A DNA stretch of 64,000 nt from Cyclobacteriaceae bacterium (GTDB taxonomy: Bacteria; Bacteroidota; Bacteroidia; Cytophagales; Cyclobacteriaceae), in NCBI GenBank assembly GCA_019638355.1, contig JAHBTY010000001.1:1116001-1180000 (forward strand), written 5' to 3'. Shown in pieces: positions 9,506 to 18,026 of the stretch (positions are counted from its first letter, which is position 1; the number at the start of each line of letters is the position of its first letter). The notes below the pieces were generated by a model. That model did no database searches. It was not told the origin of the DNA and saw nothing but the letters and a program-made list of their open reading frames with translations. The translations under genes were made by a program, and so were the position numbers.

Positions 9506-10219
9506 ATGTTGAGAATTATGCTCTTGGTTATACTCGCCTTGCAAGCTGCAGCACAAGTACCACTTACTTCAAAATATTCCAACTATAGCGAAAATAAATA
9601 TAAGGATATGGCTTATGGATTGTTTAAGCCCATCGGTTACGATCCTACCACGTCTTATCCATTAATAGTGTGCCTGCATGGTAGTAACGATCTTGTTTCG
9701 CGCGATTTGTTGTGGTATCAACCAGAAGTACAAAAGCATTACCCGGCATTTGTGCTTACACCCAAATGCAAAGAAACAAATCAAGGTTGGGGCAATACAT
9801 GGACTACCAAACACACAGAAGCAACAGCTACCACACTCGCCCTGGTAGATTCATTGGTAAAGCAGTATAAAATTGATACAAAGCGATTATACCTGTATGG
9901 TATTTCGATGGGTGGCTTTGGTGTATTTTCTATACTAGAAAAAGAACCTGGAAAATTTGCAGCAGCGTTTGCCATTTGTGGTGGCAGTGATGCGAAAGCA
10001 GCAAACAAGTTGTTGCACACTCCGCTCTGGATTTTTCATGGCGCTGAAGATGATATTGTGCCGGTACGTTTATCGCGCAATGTGTACGAAGAAATGATGA
10101 AGCTTGGCGCAACCAATGTGAAGTACACCGAATATCCGGGTCTTCAACACAATAGTTGGGATAGCGCCCTTGCCGAAAAAGCATTACCGGAGTGGTTGTT
10201 TTCGAAGCGAAGGCAGTAA
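9506..10219 (+). CDS. Secreted alpha/beta-hydrolase (PHB depolymerase/esterase D-like)
   Basis: 237 residues with an N-terminal signal peptide (MLRIMLLVILALQAAAQ). The alpha/beta hydrolase fold shows the oxyanion strand PLIVCLHGSND, the nucleophile elbow GISMGGFG (GxSxGG), the acid in WIFHGAEDDIVP, and the catalytic His in GLQHNSWDSAL. The spacing matches the phospholipase/carboxylesterase and feruloyl/acetyl-esterase-like exported enzymes annotated in Bacteroidota. Likely periplasmic ester hydrolysis; the substrate is unknown. It is the second gene of an operon with the acetyltransferase. Confidence 0.85.
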   Translation: MLRIMLLVILALQAAAQVPLTSKYSNYSENKYKDMAYGLFKPIGYDPTTSYPLIVCLHGSNDLVSRDLLWYQPEVQKHYPAFVLTPKCKETNQGWGNTWTTKHTEATATTLALVDSLVKQYKIDTKRLYLYGISMGGFGVFSILEKEPGKFAAAFAICGGSDAKAANKLLHTPLWIFHGAEDDIVPVRLSRNVYEEMMKLGATNVKYTEYPGLQHNSWDSALAEKALPEWLFSKRRQ

Positions 10220-10566
10220 GGGCAGCGCTTTAAAAGTTTTATATCCCGGTTTTACCACTGTAAATCGAAAGAATCTGTACTCACTTGAATTATCAAACTG
10301 TTATTAGTAGACTGGAGGCTACCAGTATCGAACCAGTTTCTTCAAAACTTGATCAGATTTTTAGATTTTAAGGTTCGATAAGTTTCGGTTGGTAGGTTGT
10401 CAAAGATCGTTTGTGGAAAGCAAATCACAACACCATGACATCAGGGCGTAATGGTTATATCCACCTCCAGCACCCAGGTTTTTTGTTTACAGTAACCAGA
10501 CATTGTGCTAATGCATCATGCGTACTTCTGCCAGGCCTGTAGCGAAATGAGCTTAGATGAATCCTG
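10220..10566. other. Intergenic region (347 bp) carrying repeat copy A
   Basis: No convincing coding sequence on either strand. The stretch separates the esterase (rightward) from the NarL regulator (whose gene ends at 10567 reading leftward), so it lies between two convergent gene ends. It holds the palindromic repeat at 10303-10395; nothing else was recognised. Confidence 0.7.
10303..10395 (+). repeat. Dispersed palindromic intergenic repeat, copy A
   Basis: This 93-bp segment aligns without gaps to 16883-16975, with about 8 mismatches. It contains nested inverted repeats: CTACCA (10319-10324) with TGGTAG (10390-10395), and TATCGAACC (10326-10334) with GGTTCGATA (10372-10380). Both copies lie outside genes, one on each side of the NarL/lipoprotein block. 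It resembles a REP- or MITE-like element; no transposase is present in the window. Confidence 0.8.
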
Positions 10567-11196
10567 CTACTTTTCTTCAATCGCTATCAACTCAAAATAA
10601 AATGCTTGCCGCACCAAACTCGCGGTATTGTTTGCATTAAGCTTATGCAGCAGATTCTTTCGATGCGATTCTATCGTGGTGATGCTCACAAAAAGTTGTT
10701 CGGCTATCTGGGGATTTGTTAATCCTTGCGCGATGCATTCGAGTACTTCTTTTTCTCTTCGGGTAATAATCGGGCGGTCGGGTTGCCGCTGACGTAACGT
10801 TTGTACTACCTCCGCGCTTACCCAGGTTTTACCAATGGCCACTGCGCGGATGGCTTGCCATAACTCTGATTGCGTAACATTTTTAAGCACGTATCCCTTC
10901 GCTCCGTTGTCGAGCATGTCTTGAATAAAGCTACGTTGGTTGAATGAACTCACCGCCAGCACAGCTATTTCAGGATAGTTATCCATAATATGCTTACTCA
11001 ACTCAATGCCCGATTGATCCGGAAGATTAATATCCATCAGGATAACATCGGGTTGTTCCTTTTTTAAATATGCCAGGCATGAAGCTGCGTTCATGGCATG
11101 CCCCACATAGTCGATATCCTCGGCACCTTGCAGCAAGGCGCGAAGGCCCTCAATGACCATAAAGTGATCGTCAACGATGAAAACATTTATCTTCAT
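10567..11196 (-). CDS. NarL/FixJ-family response regulator
   Basis: 209 residues. A receiver domain (acidic pair at residues 9-10, phospho-acceptor Asp55 in VILMDINLPD, Lys in GYVLKNV) is followed by a LuxR-type helix-turn-helix (ITRREKEVLECIAQGLTNPQIAEQLFVSITTIESHRKNLLHKL, about residues 142-185). It is the partner of the TPR-containing histidine kinase just upstream: the genes overlap by 4 bp. It controls transcription; targets are unknown, although the lipoprotein genes divergently transcribed from 13277 are obvious candidates by position. Confidence 0.92.
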   Translation of the reverse strand: MKINVFIVDDHFMVIEGLRALLQGAEDIDYVGHAMNAASCLAYLKKEQPDVILMDINLPDQSGIELSKHIMDNYPEIAVLAVSSFNQRSFIQDMLDNGAKGYVLKNVTQSELWQAIRAVAIGKTWVSAEVVQTLRQRQPDRPIITRREKEVLECIAQGLTNPQIAEQLFVSITTIESHRKNLLHKLNANNTASLVRQAFYFELIAIEEK

Positions 11197-13145
11197 GCTA
11201 CCGGAAATTCAATGAGTACCGAAGTGCCGCTGCCCCCGGATTGTAAATGAATTCTCCCTTTTAAAAACGCTACCCTGCTTTTAATATTCTCCCACCCAAT
11301 GCCACCGGCCTGTTCAAGCACGCGCGTGTCAAAACCTTTTCCATCGTCTTCCACGGTTAGCGATAATGAATTCTTATCGAGCGTAAGCTGTACAATTACC
11401 TGGTTGGCCTTCGCATGTTTAATGCTGTTGTTCACCAACTCTTGTACAATGCGGTAAATGGCAATGCTCATGCTTTGATCCAGATCAGGTTTCGCCTCCA
11501 TGCCGATGCTCTGGTAATTCAGTTGAACCACATTGATCTGATCGATCTCGTCACAAAAATCCTGTAAAGCTTTGTTCAGCCCAAACCGCACCAACACTTC
11601 GGGCATCATATTGTGTGCAACGCGTCTCATTTCCTTTATGGAACTGTCGAGCATATCAATGCTGCGCTCAAAAGCCTGCGCATTGTCAGGCGTCATAATT
11701 AAATTTCCTTTCATAGTTTGCATAGAGTGTTTAATGCCGCTGAGCATGCCGCCTAGTCCATCGTGGAGATCTTTGGCCAGCCGGGTGCGTTCCTGTTCTT
11801 CGCCTTTTAATACTGCTTCGGTGGCTGCGAGTTGTTTTTCGGTTTCTAGTTCAACGATGCGTTGGTGTTGCAGTTTTTGTCGCTGCTGGTACATCCTGTA
11901 GATGAAAATCGACACCACGATCAGGGAAACCACAACCACAATCAGCAGATAGTTGTAAATGCTTTTTTGTTTGATTGTGGCTTGTTGTAAGTGGATCTGA
12001 GTTTCTTTTTTTTCCGATTCGTATTTCGTGTTCAGCTCGGCAACCGTTTTGGCAACCGCTTGCAGTTGGATCAGGTGCTCGATAGAATCTTCCTTGTTGA
12101 GGTAGTTGTTCATGCCGCGATAATCGTGGGCTTGCTGCGCGATGTCTGAAAGAACCTGGTAGGTCTTTCCTATTTCGTGCAGTAGCTTCAGTTCAGTACT
12201 CAGGTCGAGTGCCTGCCGTGCATAGTAATATGCAGAGTCATTTTGCTCCTGATAGAACCAATAAATACCCAGTCCGCGCAGGGCTATCGCTTCAAGTTCT
12301 TTTATTCCGAGCTTCTTTGAAAGTGTTAAGGCTCTTGAAAAATTCATTTTTGGTTTCTTAAACTGCCCTGTTACGATGTAGCTATGCCCCATGTTCAGCA
12401 GGGCATGGGCCAGTGTAAAATCATCACCGTTGGTTTCCGCTATTCTGCGCGACTCATCCAATACCTCAATCGCTTTATCAAATTGCAGTAAGTAATTATA
12501 CACTACACCCTGGTTAAGTAACGCCTGCGAGAGTAGCAACGGATTATTGTTATCGCGCGCATAGGCAACTGCCGTAGTTAAGTATGTTAGGGCCTTATCG
12601 TATTGTTTCAGGTCGGTATAACAAGACCCCAAGTTTTGATTGAGCAGTAATAGCAAGTAAGGATCTCGCAGGTCACGGATGACTTTTTCTGCTTCCAGAT
12701 AATACTTTACCGCACTATCGGGTTTCTCCAAATAGAGATAGGAGGACGCTACATTGCCCAGACAAGCTGAAAACATTCTCCGGTTTCCATATTCACGAGC
12801 CAATGCCACACTTTCGAGGTTCAATTGTAATGCTGAATCCAGCAGCGCCTTCAGGTTGAGTACATACGTGAAGTTACTAATGAATTTTATTTTGCCTGCG
12901 GTATAATCCAGTTCATCAGCCAGTGTTTTGCATTGCAAATAATAATAAGCAGCGCTCTCAAGACTGGTACCTTCATATTGCTGGCCGATGTTGATCAGCA
13001 ACAACACTTTGTTTGTGTCTTCCTTCGCTTGGGGCAATAAATGCAGCAGGCTGTCCAGGTTCATAGGAGTTTGTGCCATCAGAATTGTATTTCCAACTAT
13101 CAATATGACCGTGAGAATCTTTCGCATGAACCGGTGTTTTTTCAA
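11193..13145 (-). CDS. TPR-containing sensor histidine kinase (HisKA_3)
   Basis: 650 residues: signal peptide (residues ~1-25), a periplasmic tetratricopeptide-repeat array (about 30-370, with repeated A-x-x-Y-x-x-A-L helical pairs such as YDKALTYLTTAVAYA), one membrane helix (YNYLLIVVVVSLIVVSIFIYRMYQ, about 400-420), a coiled coil, then HisKA_3 with the phospho-acceptor His in LAKDLHDGLGGMLSG. The HATPase domain has VQELVNNSIKHAKA and VEDDGKGFD. This layout is frequent in Bacteroidota, paired with NarL regulators as here. An alternative Met at codon 7 (13127) would also give a good signal peptide. Confidence 0.92.
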   Translation of the reverse strand: MKKHRFMRKILTVILIVGNTILMAQTPMNLDSLLHLLPQAKEDTNKVLLLINIGQQYEGTSLESAAYYYLQCKTLADELDYTAGKIKFISNFTYVLNLKALLDSALQLNLESVALAREYGNRRMFSACLGNVASSYLYLEKPDSAVKYYLEAEKVIRDLRDPYLLLLLNQNLGSCYTDLKQYDKALTYLTTAVAYARDNNNPLLLSQALLNQGVVYNYLLQFDKAIEVLDESRRIAETNGDDFTLAHALLNMGHSYIVTGQFKKPKMNFSRALTLSKKLGIKELEAIALRGLGIYWFYQEQNDSAYYYARQALDLSTELKLLHEIGKTYQVLSDIAQQAHDYRGMNNYLNKEDSIEHLIQLQAVAKTVAELNTKYESEKKETQIHLQQATIKQKSIYNYLLIVVVVSLIVVSIFIYRMYQQRQKLQHQRIVELETEKQLAATEAVLKGEEQERTRLAKDLHDGLGGMLSGIKHSMQTMKGNLIMTPDNAQAFERSIDMLDSSIKEMRRVAHNMMPEVLVRFGLNKALQDFCDEIDQINVVQLNYQSIGMEAKPDLDQSMSIAIYRIVQELVNNSIKHAKANQVIVQLTLDKNSLSLTVEDDGKGFDTRVLEQAGGIGWENIKSRVAFLKGRIHLQSGGSGTSVLIEFPVA

Positions 13146-13276
13146 AGGTATTAAATCTTTGCGGTGAACAATCTCCTGTTTTCAGGGGATAAATATGAAA
13201 TCAAAAACCTGTAAAAACAGGATTGTCGCGCAGGGGGTTATCACGCAGCTTTACATAAATTTTAAATAGTACTTCT

Positions 13277-14605
13277 ATGAAAAAGTTGTTTAGTCTCGCC
13301 ATTCTTTTCATTACACTTCTGGCTTGTGATTCGAATGATCCGGATACACCAAAACCAAACATACCCTTACCCGAACTAACAACAACAGTTGTTTCAGCAA
13401 TTACCCAAACCGATGCAACTTCCGGTGGCACCGTGACAAATGCGGATAAAGTAGAAGTAACAGCAAAGGGAGTTGTGTGGAGCACCACAGCAAACCCCAC
13501 TATAGCGCTAACCACAAAAACCAGTGAAGGTGCCGGAACAGCATCGTTTGCCAGCGTGCTGGATAATCTCACACCGGCTACAACCTACCATGTACGTGCC
13601 TATGCCACGAGTGAAGCCGGTACTGCTTATGGTGATGAAAAAACATTTACTACACTACCGCCAGCACCTCCCAAGGTTTATGTGGCGGTACAACTACAAA
13701 ACGCGATCAACAAAGCACTCTACTGGCAGGATACGGACATCGTGCCACTCTCCGATGGAAGCAAACATGCTTTTGCAAAACGTATTGCTGTGAATGAAAC
13801 AGGTGTGTATATCGCGGGTAACGAACATAATGCTTCCAGCAAGTATGTGGCGAAGTATTGGAAAGACGGAGTAGCCGTAGAGCTTTCTGATGGCACGCAG
13901 CATGCGTTCGCAGATGGTCTCTTTGTAAGCGGAACCAATGTATACGCTGCCGGATCGGAAGAAACTGCCCAACAACGAAGAGCAAAATATTGGGTGAATG
14001 GCGTTGCAACTAACCTGACAGATGGTTCCAAACATGCTGTAGCCAATAGTGTGTTCATGAAAGATATTAAAGTGTATGTTTCCGGGTATATGAATGAACC
14101 CATGGAAACAGCGCGCTATTGGGTAGATGGAGTCGAAGTAATCTTAGCGCAATCCGATAATGCTGTGCGATCGGTGGCCAATGGAATTTTTGTAGTGGGC
14201 ACCGATGTCTATGTATCCGGCTACCAGCAAATCAACATTAGTGGAACAGGGCGCTACGTGGCCACTGTATGGAAGAACGGTGTGATTACACTTCTTGGAA
14301 ACACGGCCAACAACAGTTACGCTACCGGTGTGGTGGTGAGCAATAGTGATGTGTATGTATCCGGTTACGAAAACGAGAACAGCATTAACGTAGCAAAGTA
14401 CTGGAAGAATGGAACAGCCATACCACTTTCCGATGGCACCGTTGACGAACATGGGTCTTCGATTTTTATTTCCAGCGCAGGCGATGTATATGTGTCGGGC
14501 TATAGCGGAAATGTGAACACAGGCATTCAAGCCAAATACTGGAAGAATGGCGTGAGCCACACCAACAACTCCGGTACGTATGCCTGGTCTGTTTGTGTTT
14601 ACTAA
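13277..14605 (+). CDS. Lipoprotein with FnIII-like domain and tandem surface repeats
   Basis: 442 residues. The lipoprotein signal is MKKLFSLAILFITLLACDS (lipobox Cys at 17). Residues ~35-125 form a fibronectin-type-III-like unit of the kind common in Bacteroidota (GVVWSTTANPTI, LTPATTYHVRAYATSEAGTAYGDEKTFTT). Residues ~135-442 are about six tandem units of ~45-50 residues, each with a variant of YWxDGVxxxLSDGTxHA followed by I/V-xVxGxDVYVSGY. The periodicity suggests a beta-propeller or solenoid. The function is unknown; it is probably surface exposed and a binding protein. It heads three lipoprotein genes on the same strand. Confidence 0.75.
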   Translation: MKKLFSLAILFITLLACDSNDPDTPKPNIPLPELTTTVVSAITQTDATSGGTVTNADKVEVTAKGVVWSTTANPTIALTTKTSEGAGTASFASVLDNLTPATTYHVRAYATSEAGTAYGDEKTFTTLPPAPPKVYVAVQLQNAINKALYWQDTDIVPLSDGSKHAFAKRIAVNETGVYIAGNEHNASSKYVAKYWKDGVAVELSDGTQHAFADGLFVSGTNVYAAGSEETAQQRRAKYWVNGVATNLTDGSKHAVANSVFMKDIKVYVSGYMNEPMETARYWVDGVEVILAQSDNAVRSVANGIFVVGTDVYVSGYQQINISGTGRYVATVWKNGVITLLGNTANNSYATGVVVSNSDVYVSGYENENSINVAKYWKNGTAIPLSDGTVDEHGSSIFISSAGDVYVSGYSGNVNTGIQAKYWKNGVSHTNNSGTYAWSVCVY

Positions 14606-14636
14606 AAGCTTTTAATCCTTCTTAAAAAATAAACTT

Positions 14637-15347
14637 ATGAAAGTACGTAAGATCATGTCGGTTGGTTATTTGATACTGATTTTAACAGTAGCGTGTGGAT
14701 CTGATGATGATACTTTTCGTTACGATGTTGATTCGTTGGGCGGTGTGTGGATGAGCTTTAAAGCGGGCTCTGGTTTCGACAATGTTAAGTGGATTGTCTT
14801 TGATGGTGAAGGCTACATTATTGATGACTTACCGCGCATGGGGCTTTATGAAATAACAGAAGCTGATCTTTCCAATTACACACTTGGCACTTATGCTGTT
14901 AACGGTCGTAATGTTCAAGCCAGCACAGCATACAACAGCTATACCTTCAACTGGGCGGATATGAACACCCTTACGCGTGAAGGACACACCTACAAATTTT
15001 ATCGCTGCACGGTAAAAGACAACATGCGGTTGAACGGATCGTGGACTACCTACTCCAACACCAGTGATCCTTACCTCGATCAGGATGGTGCACGCCCCGT
15101 ACTTACACTTGGCAGCGATGGTACGTTTATCGATCGTGGACTTTGGGTTACAAACTTTACCGATCCTTACGCCAATGCTGAAGCCGTTCCGGGTAACGGC
15201 ACGTATAAAATTTTGAACTATACACTCCTTTTAACCTATAGCGATGGCCGCGTAAGAAAACGCTCGTTCACAGGCACCGTTAATCAAGACCCATCCAACA
15301 ATGCTGATCTTCTTTACATCGGCAATAATCCGGTACATAAACGCTAA
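14637..15347 (+). CDS. Lipoprotein of unknown function (lipocalin-like)
   Basis: 236 residues with a lipoprotein signal (MKVRKIMSVGYLILILTVACGSDDD, Cys at 20). The body contains two similar halves with G-x-W motifs (LGGVWMSFKAG and LNGSWTTYSNTS) and short beta-strands ending in threonine-rich segments, which resembles lipocalin-like lipoproteins of Bacteroidota, but I cannot assign a family firmly. It is the middle gene of a three-lipoprotein set, 31 bp after the repeat lipoprotein and 7 bp before the next. Confidence 0.6.
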   Translation: MKVRKIMSVGYLILILTVACGSDDDTFRYDVDSLGGVWMSFKAGSGFDNVKWIVFDGEGYIIDDLPRMGLYEITEADLSNYTLGTYAVNGRNVQASTAYNSYTFNWADMNTLTREGHTYKFYRCTVKDNMRLNGSWTTYSNTSDPYLDQDGARPVLTLGSDGTFIDRGLWVTNFTDPYANAEAVPGNGTYKILNYTLLLTYSDGRVRKRSFTGTVNQDPSNNADLLYIGNNPVHKR

Positions 15348-15354
15348 CAGCGCT

Positions 15355-16785
15355 ATGAAAAAAATCACATTACACCATCCGGCAATTTTTATTGCATTCG
15401 TAATTCTCATCTCCTCTTGCGTAAATGACGAACCCGGCATCAACAATAAACCCATTGTAACCGACCGCGGAACGGCTCAAGGCAATGCCACTACTACCTC
15501 TATTGGTTCAGGCGGAGGCACACTTTCATCTGCCGATGAAAAACTTACGGTAACCATTCCTGCCGGTGCGTTAACTTCAACCACCATCATTTCGATACAG
15601 CCGATCAGTAACGAAGGCCCTCTTGGTTTAGGATTGGGTTACCGGCTCTCGCCCGAAGGCACAACCTTTGCGCAACCGATAACCCTTACCTTTACTTACG
15701 ATGATGATTTACTAGACAACACCAACGAAGATTTTTTGTGGATAATCACGCAAGCTGATGATGACAGTTGGAATGCCGTATTAAACAGTGAAGTTAACAC
15801 CAGCGCCAATACCGTTACCGTAACCACCACACACTTCAGTGACTGGGCATTAGGACGGTTCATTGATCTCAACCTCGAGCCGGCATCAAAAACAGTATTG
15901 AAAGGAAAATCTGTTGGCTTGAAACTCAGTGGCTTTTCACGCGATCAAGCTCCCATTGAAGATGATCTGGTACCGCTTGCACCCATCGATCCCAACACCG
16001 ATGTACTGCAACCGTTAACCACCATTCCTTCTAACGAAGAACAACTGCTGGACTTTCGCATCACAAGCTGGTCGCTTAACGGAGCATCCGCACCTGTATC
16101 CAACAGCAATGGTTCACTCAGCGCTTCAAAAAATACAGCCACGTATAAAGCGCCAACTGCCAAACCATCCACTAATCCGGTGGCCGTATCCGTTCACCTG
16201 GAAGCACAGCAAAGCGGAACTTCACAAACCACACACTACACCGTTACATCCAGTATTTCAGTTATCGACTCAGACTTATATGTACTGGTACATGTTGATG
16301 GCGAAACGCACGAGTACTACCAGTATGGTTTCAATGGCAGTACACCGCCCGATCCAAATAACATCAGCATTGCTAATTGTGGTACGGATGGAAATGGCGG
16401 CCTGGCGATAAGCGGATCGTTCATCCAAAATGCCACCACGGTGGTTTCAGGCTTCGTCCTTGAAGTTGCTGCTCCGGCAGAAGGAACCGTTGCGTTAACC
16501 TGCCTGCAAAACGATGGCGAAGATGATGCCTCCTTTCAATTGGCCAACGGTGAAAAATATTATTCACTGGATTACGCCACGCGAACACCAGTCAATCAAA
16601 ACTGTGATTACAATTACCTGTGCAGCAATTTTTCAGTTACGTTCATTACCTACGAAGATGAACAGATGGGTAATGTGCGCGGCTATTTTTCGGGCACGTT
16701 GTACGAACCCGGAAATGCAGAGGCCTGTCAATCGGATATTGCCCATAGTATTGAAGGTGAGTTCTGGCTAAAACGGGCGAACTAA
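15355..16785 (+). CDS. Lipoprotein with ZU5-like domain
   Basis: About 476 residues from the ATG at 15355 (MKKITLHHPAIFIAFVILISSCVNDEPG, lipobox Cys at 22); an upstream in-frame ATG at 15301 lies inside the preceding gene and is rejected. Residues ~45-165 show a ZU5-like beta-sandwich (GGTLSSADEKLTVTIPAGALTSTTIISIQPI, YRLSPEGTTFAQPITLTFTYDDD, VTTTHFSDWALG). The rest is low-similarity, with an Ig-like segment and cysteines in the last 120 residues. ZU5-like domains occur in surface adhesion or autoproteolytic proteins; here the role is unknown. Last gene of the lipoprotein set. Confidence 0.7.
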   Translation: MKKITLHHPAIFIAFVILISSCVNDEPGINNKPIVTDRGTAQGNATTTSIGSGGGTLSSADEKLTVTIPAGALTSTTIISIQPISNEGPLGLGLGYRLSPEGTTFAQPITLTFTYDDDLLDNTNEDFLWIITQADDDSWNAVLNSEVNTSANTVTVTTTHFSDWALGRFIDLNLEPASKTVLKGKSVGLKLSGFSRDQAPIEDDLVPLAPIDPNTDVLQPLTTIPSNEEQLLDFRITSWSLNGASAPVSNSNGSLSASKNTATYKAPTAKPSTNPVAVSVHLEAQQSGTSQTTHYTVTSSISVIDSDLYVLVHVDGETHEYYQYGFNGSTPPDPNNISIANCGTDGNGGLAISGSFIQNATTVVSGFVLEVAAPAEGTVALTCLQNDGEDDASFQLANGEKYYSLDYATRTPVNQNCDYNYLCSNFSVTFITYEDEQMGNVRGYFSGTLYEPGNAEACQSDIAHSIEGEFWLKRAN

Positions 16786-16882
16786 CTTACGTTCAATCCA
16801 ATACTTGCTCTAACGCATTCATTTTCAGAAGCACTCAGACAAAATAAAAGCGGACAGCAAGATGAAAATTCTTTGCTGCCGC

Positions 16883-16975
16883 ATTAGTAAACTGGAGGCT
16901 ACCACTATCGAACCAGTTTCTGCAAAATTTGATCAGATTTTTGGATTTTAAGGTCTGATAAGTTTCGGTCGGTAG
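16883..16975 (+). repeat. Dispersed palindromic intergenic repeat, copy B
   Basis: Gapless partner of the repeat at 10303-10395 (offset 6580 bp, about 91% identity by hand alignment). The outer CTACC/GGTAG arms are kept; the inner TATCGAACC arm is intact, but its partner reads GGTCTGATA, so this copy's inner stem is partly decayed. Confidence 0.8.
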
Positions 16976-17159
16976 AGATCACAACAGGTGTACTGCCTGA
17001 AAAGCTTACGTACATACACGAGCGTAAGCAGCTACTTGCCGGTAATCATCGTGGCCAGATGATACGCTACGATTGTAACCTAACAAGAAATTCCCTTTGA
17101 CTTGCTGCCGTACTTCATCCTCCACCGGAGGAGCAAAAGCTTTTTTTATCGCCTATGTC

Positions 17160-17185
17160 GGTAGGGTCTCAGTCAATCTGCGTGT
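17160..17185 (+). promoter_or_regulatory. Candidate ECF promoter, copy 1 (upstream of sigma gene)
   Basis: GGTAGGGT at 17160-17167, then exactly 14 nt, then GTGT at 17182-17185 (followed by CAC rather than AAT). The same two boxes at the same spacing occur upstream of fecR and rteC. Interpreted as -35 and -10 elements read by the sigma factor encoded 180 bp downstream, which implies autoregulation. This is the weakest of the three copies. Confidence 0.5.
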
Positions 17186-17366
17186 CACATAGATGACTTA
17201 GCACAATAAAATTCAACCGGGAGCAATCGTTTGTTTAGGCTCTATAAAGGTTTAGGCAAGGGCACCAACCGGCTACTGACATTTATCAGTTTTTAAGCGG
17301 CTGCTAAATTATTATTTTAAGAAGCCGTTCTCAATATCAATTCATTAAACACTGTTGGCGACATGA

Positions 17367-17954
17367 ATGATTGATGAGCATAACGATACCGATAACCTAA
17401 TCCTAAACCTGCTCGCAGCAGACGATACCGCTGCGTGCTCACTGCTCTACAAGTGTCATAATAAAGCCGTTTACGACTATGTCAAGGACTTCATTCCCGA
17501 TCATGATGCAGCCAAAGATATTGTTCAAGAATTATTCACAGCGATCTGGATCAAGCGACACTCTTTAAACTTAGTGCTGCCTCTGCGTAAATATCTCTTC
17601 CGCGCTGCCCACAATAAGGCCATCAATTACGACCGCGACAGAAGGACGCGCCACCGGCTTATGGGTGAGATCGTAAATCGTTCCGGACACGGACGAGTGG
17701 CTCCACCCGCAGATACAGAATTAGAAACTCGTGAACTGGAAGACCAGATCAAGCATGCGTTAGCCCGACTGCCGATGCATGCCCGGAAAACATTTCTGAT
17801 GAGCCGAAAGCAAGGAATGACCTACAAGGAAATAGCGGATCACTTTCATGTCACCGAAAAAGCGGTCGAGAAAAATATGAGCAAGGCACTGAGTCTATTG
17901 CGGCAGTATTTAGGTATCTACATTAAGATACTCCTGATCGCATTAATTGAATAA
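17367..17954 (+). CDS. ECF RNA polymerase sigma factor (FecI-like)
   Basis: 195 residues. Sigma region 2 spans about residues 20-90 (LLYKCHNKAVYDYVKDFIPDHDAAKDIVQELFTAIWIKR, with the conserved D-A-x-D-I-x-Q-E). Region 4 spans about 125-180 (LPMHARKTFLMSRKQGMTYKEIADHFHVTEKAVEKNMSKALSLLRQYL, a clear helix-turn-helix). Length and the Bacteroidota-type wording fit the sigma factors partnered with FecR anti-sigma proteins, and a FecR gene follows 72 bp downstream. It would direct RNA polymerase to a small regulon; the shared motif upstream of this gene, fecR and rteC is the suggested target. Confidence 0.9.
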   Translation: MIDEHNDTDNLILNLLAADDTAACSLLYKCHNKAVYDYVKDFIPDHDAAKDIVQELFTAIWIKRHSLNLVLPLRKYLFRAAHNKAINYDRDRRTRHRLMGEIVNRSGHGRVAPPADTELETRELEDQIKHALARLPMHARKTFLMSRKQGMTYKEIADHFHVTEKAVEKNMSKALSLLRQYLGIYIKILLIALIE

Positions 17955-17979
17955 TTTTTTGAACAAACCCTGCCTTGAT

Positions 17980-18008
17980 GGTAGGGTATCACGATGACTA
18001 TGTGTAAT
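17980..18008 (+). promoter_or_regulatory. Candidate ECF promoter, copy 2 (upstream of fecR)
   Basis: GGTAGGGT at 17980-17987, 14 nt, GTGTAAT at 18002-18008, ending 18 nt before the fecR ATG. The longer stretch CCTTGATGGTAGGGT (17973-17987) is identical to that upstream of rteC (20918-20932). The intergenic region is only 72 bp, so the sigma and fecR genes need not share one transcript. Confidence 0.65.
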
Positions 18009-18026
18009 AGAGGTAAATAAGCACTT

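Larger units (their letters stand above)
16786..17366. other. Intergenic region (581 bp): repeat copy B and sigma-gene leader
   Basis: No convincing gene. It contains repeat copy B (16883-16975), a short GC hairpin (CCTCC-ACC-GGAGG near 17120) followed by a T-run that could be a weak terminator, and a promoter-like motif at 17160-17185 about 180 bp before the sigma-factor start. One end of the conjugative element may lie in this stretch, but no attachment repeat was identified. Confidence 0.6.

Noticed and set aside
15301-15354. Upstream start for the ZU5-like lipoprotein
   Set aside because: The ATG at 15301 is inside the preceding gene and lacks the signal peptide; the ATG at 15355 starts a clear lipoprotein signal.
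16971-16990. Fourth ECF promoter (GGTAGAGA...GTGTAC) in repeat copy B
   Set aside because: The spacer is about 9-10 nt, not 14, and the box has mismatches; it is part of the repeat.
16786-17366. Clear attachment site or integrase of the ICE
   Set aside because: No integrase gene, tRNA gene or direct repeat pair was recognised in the window, so the ICE ends are left unassigned.
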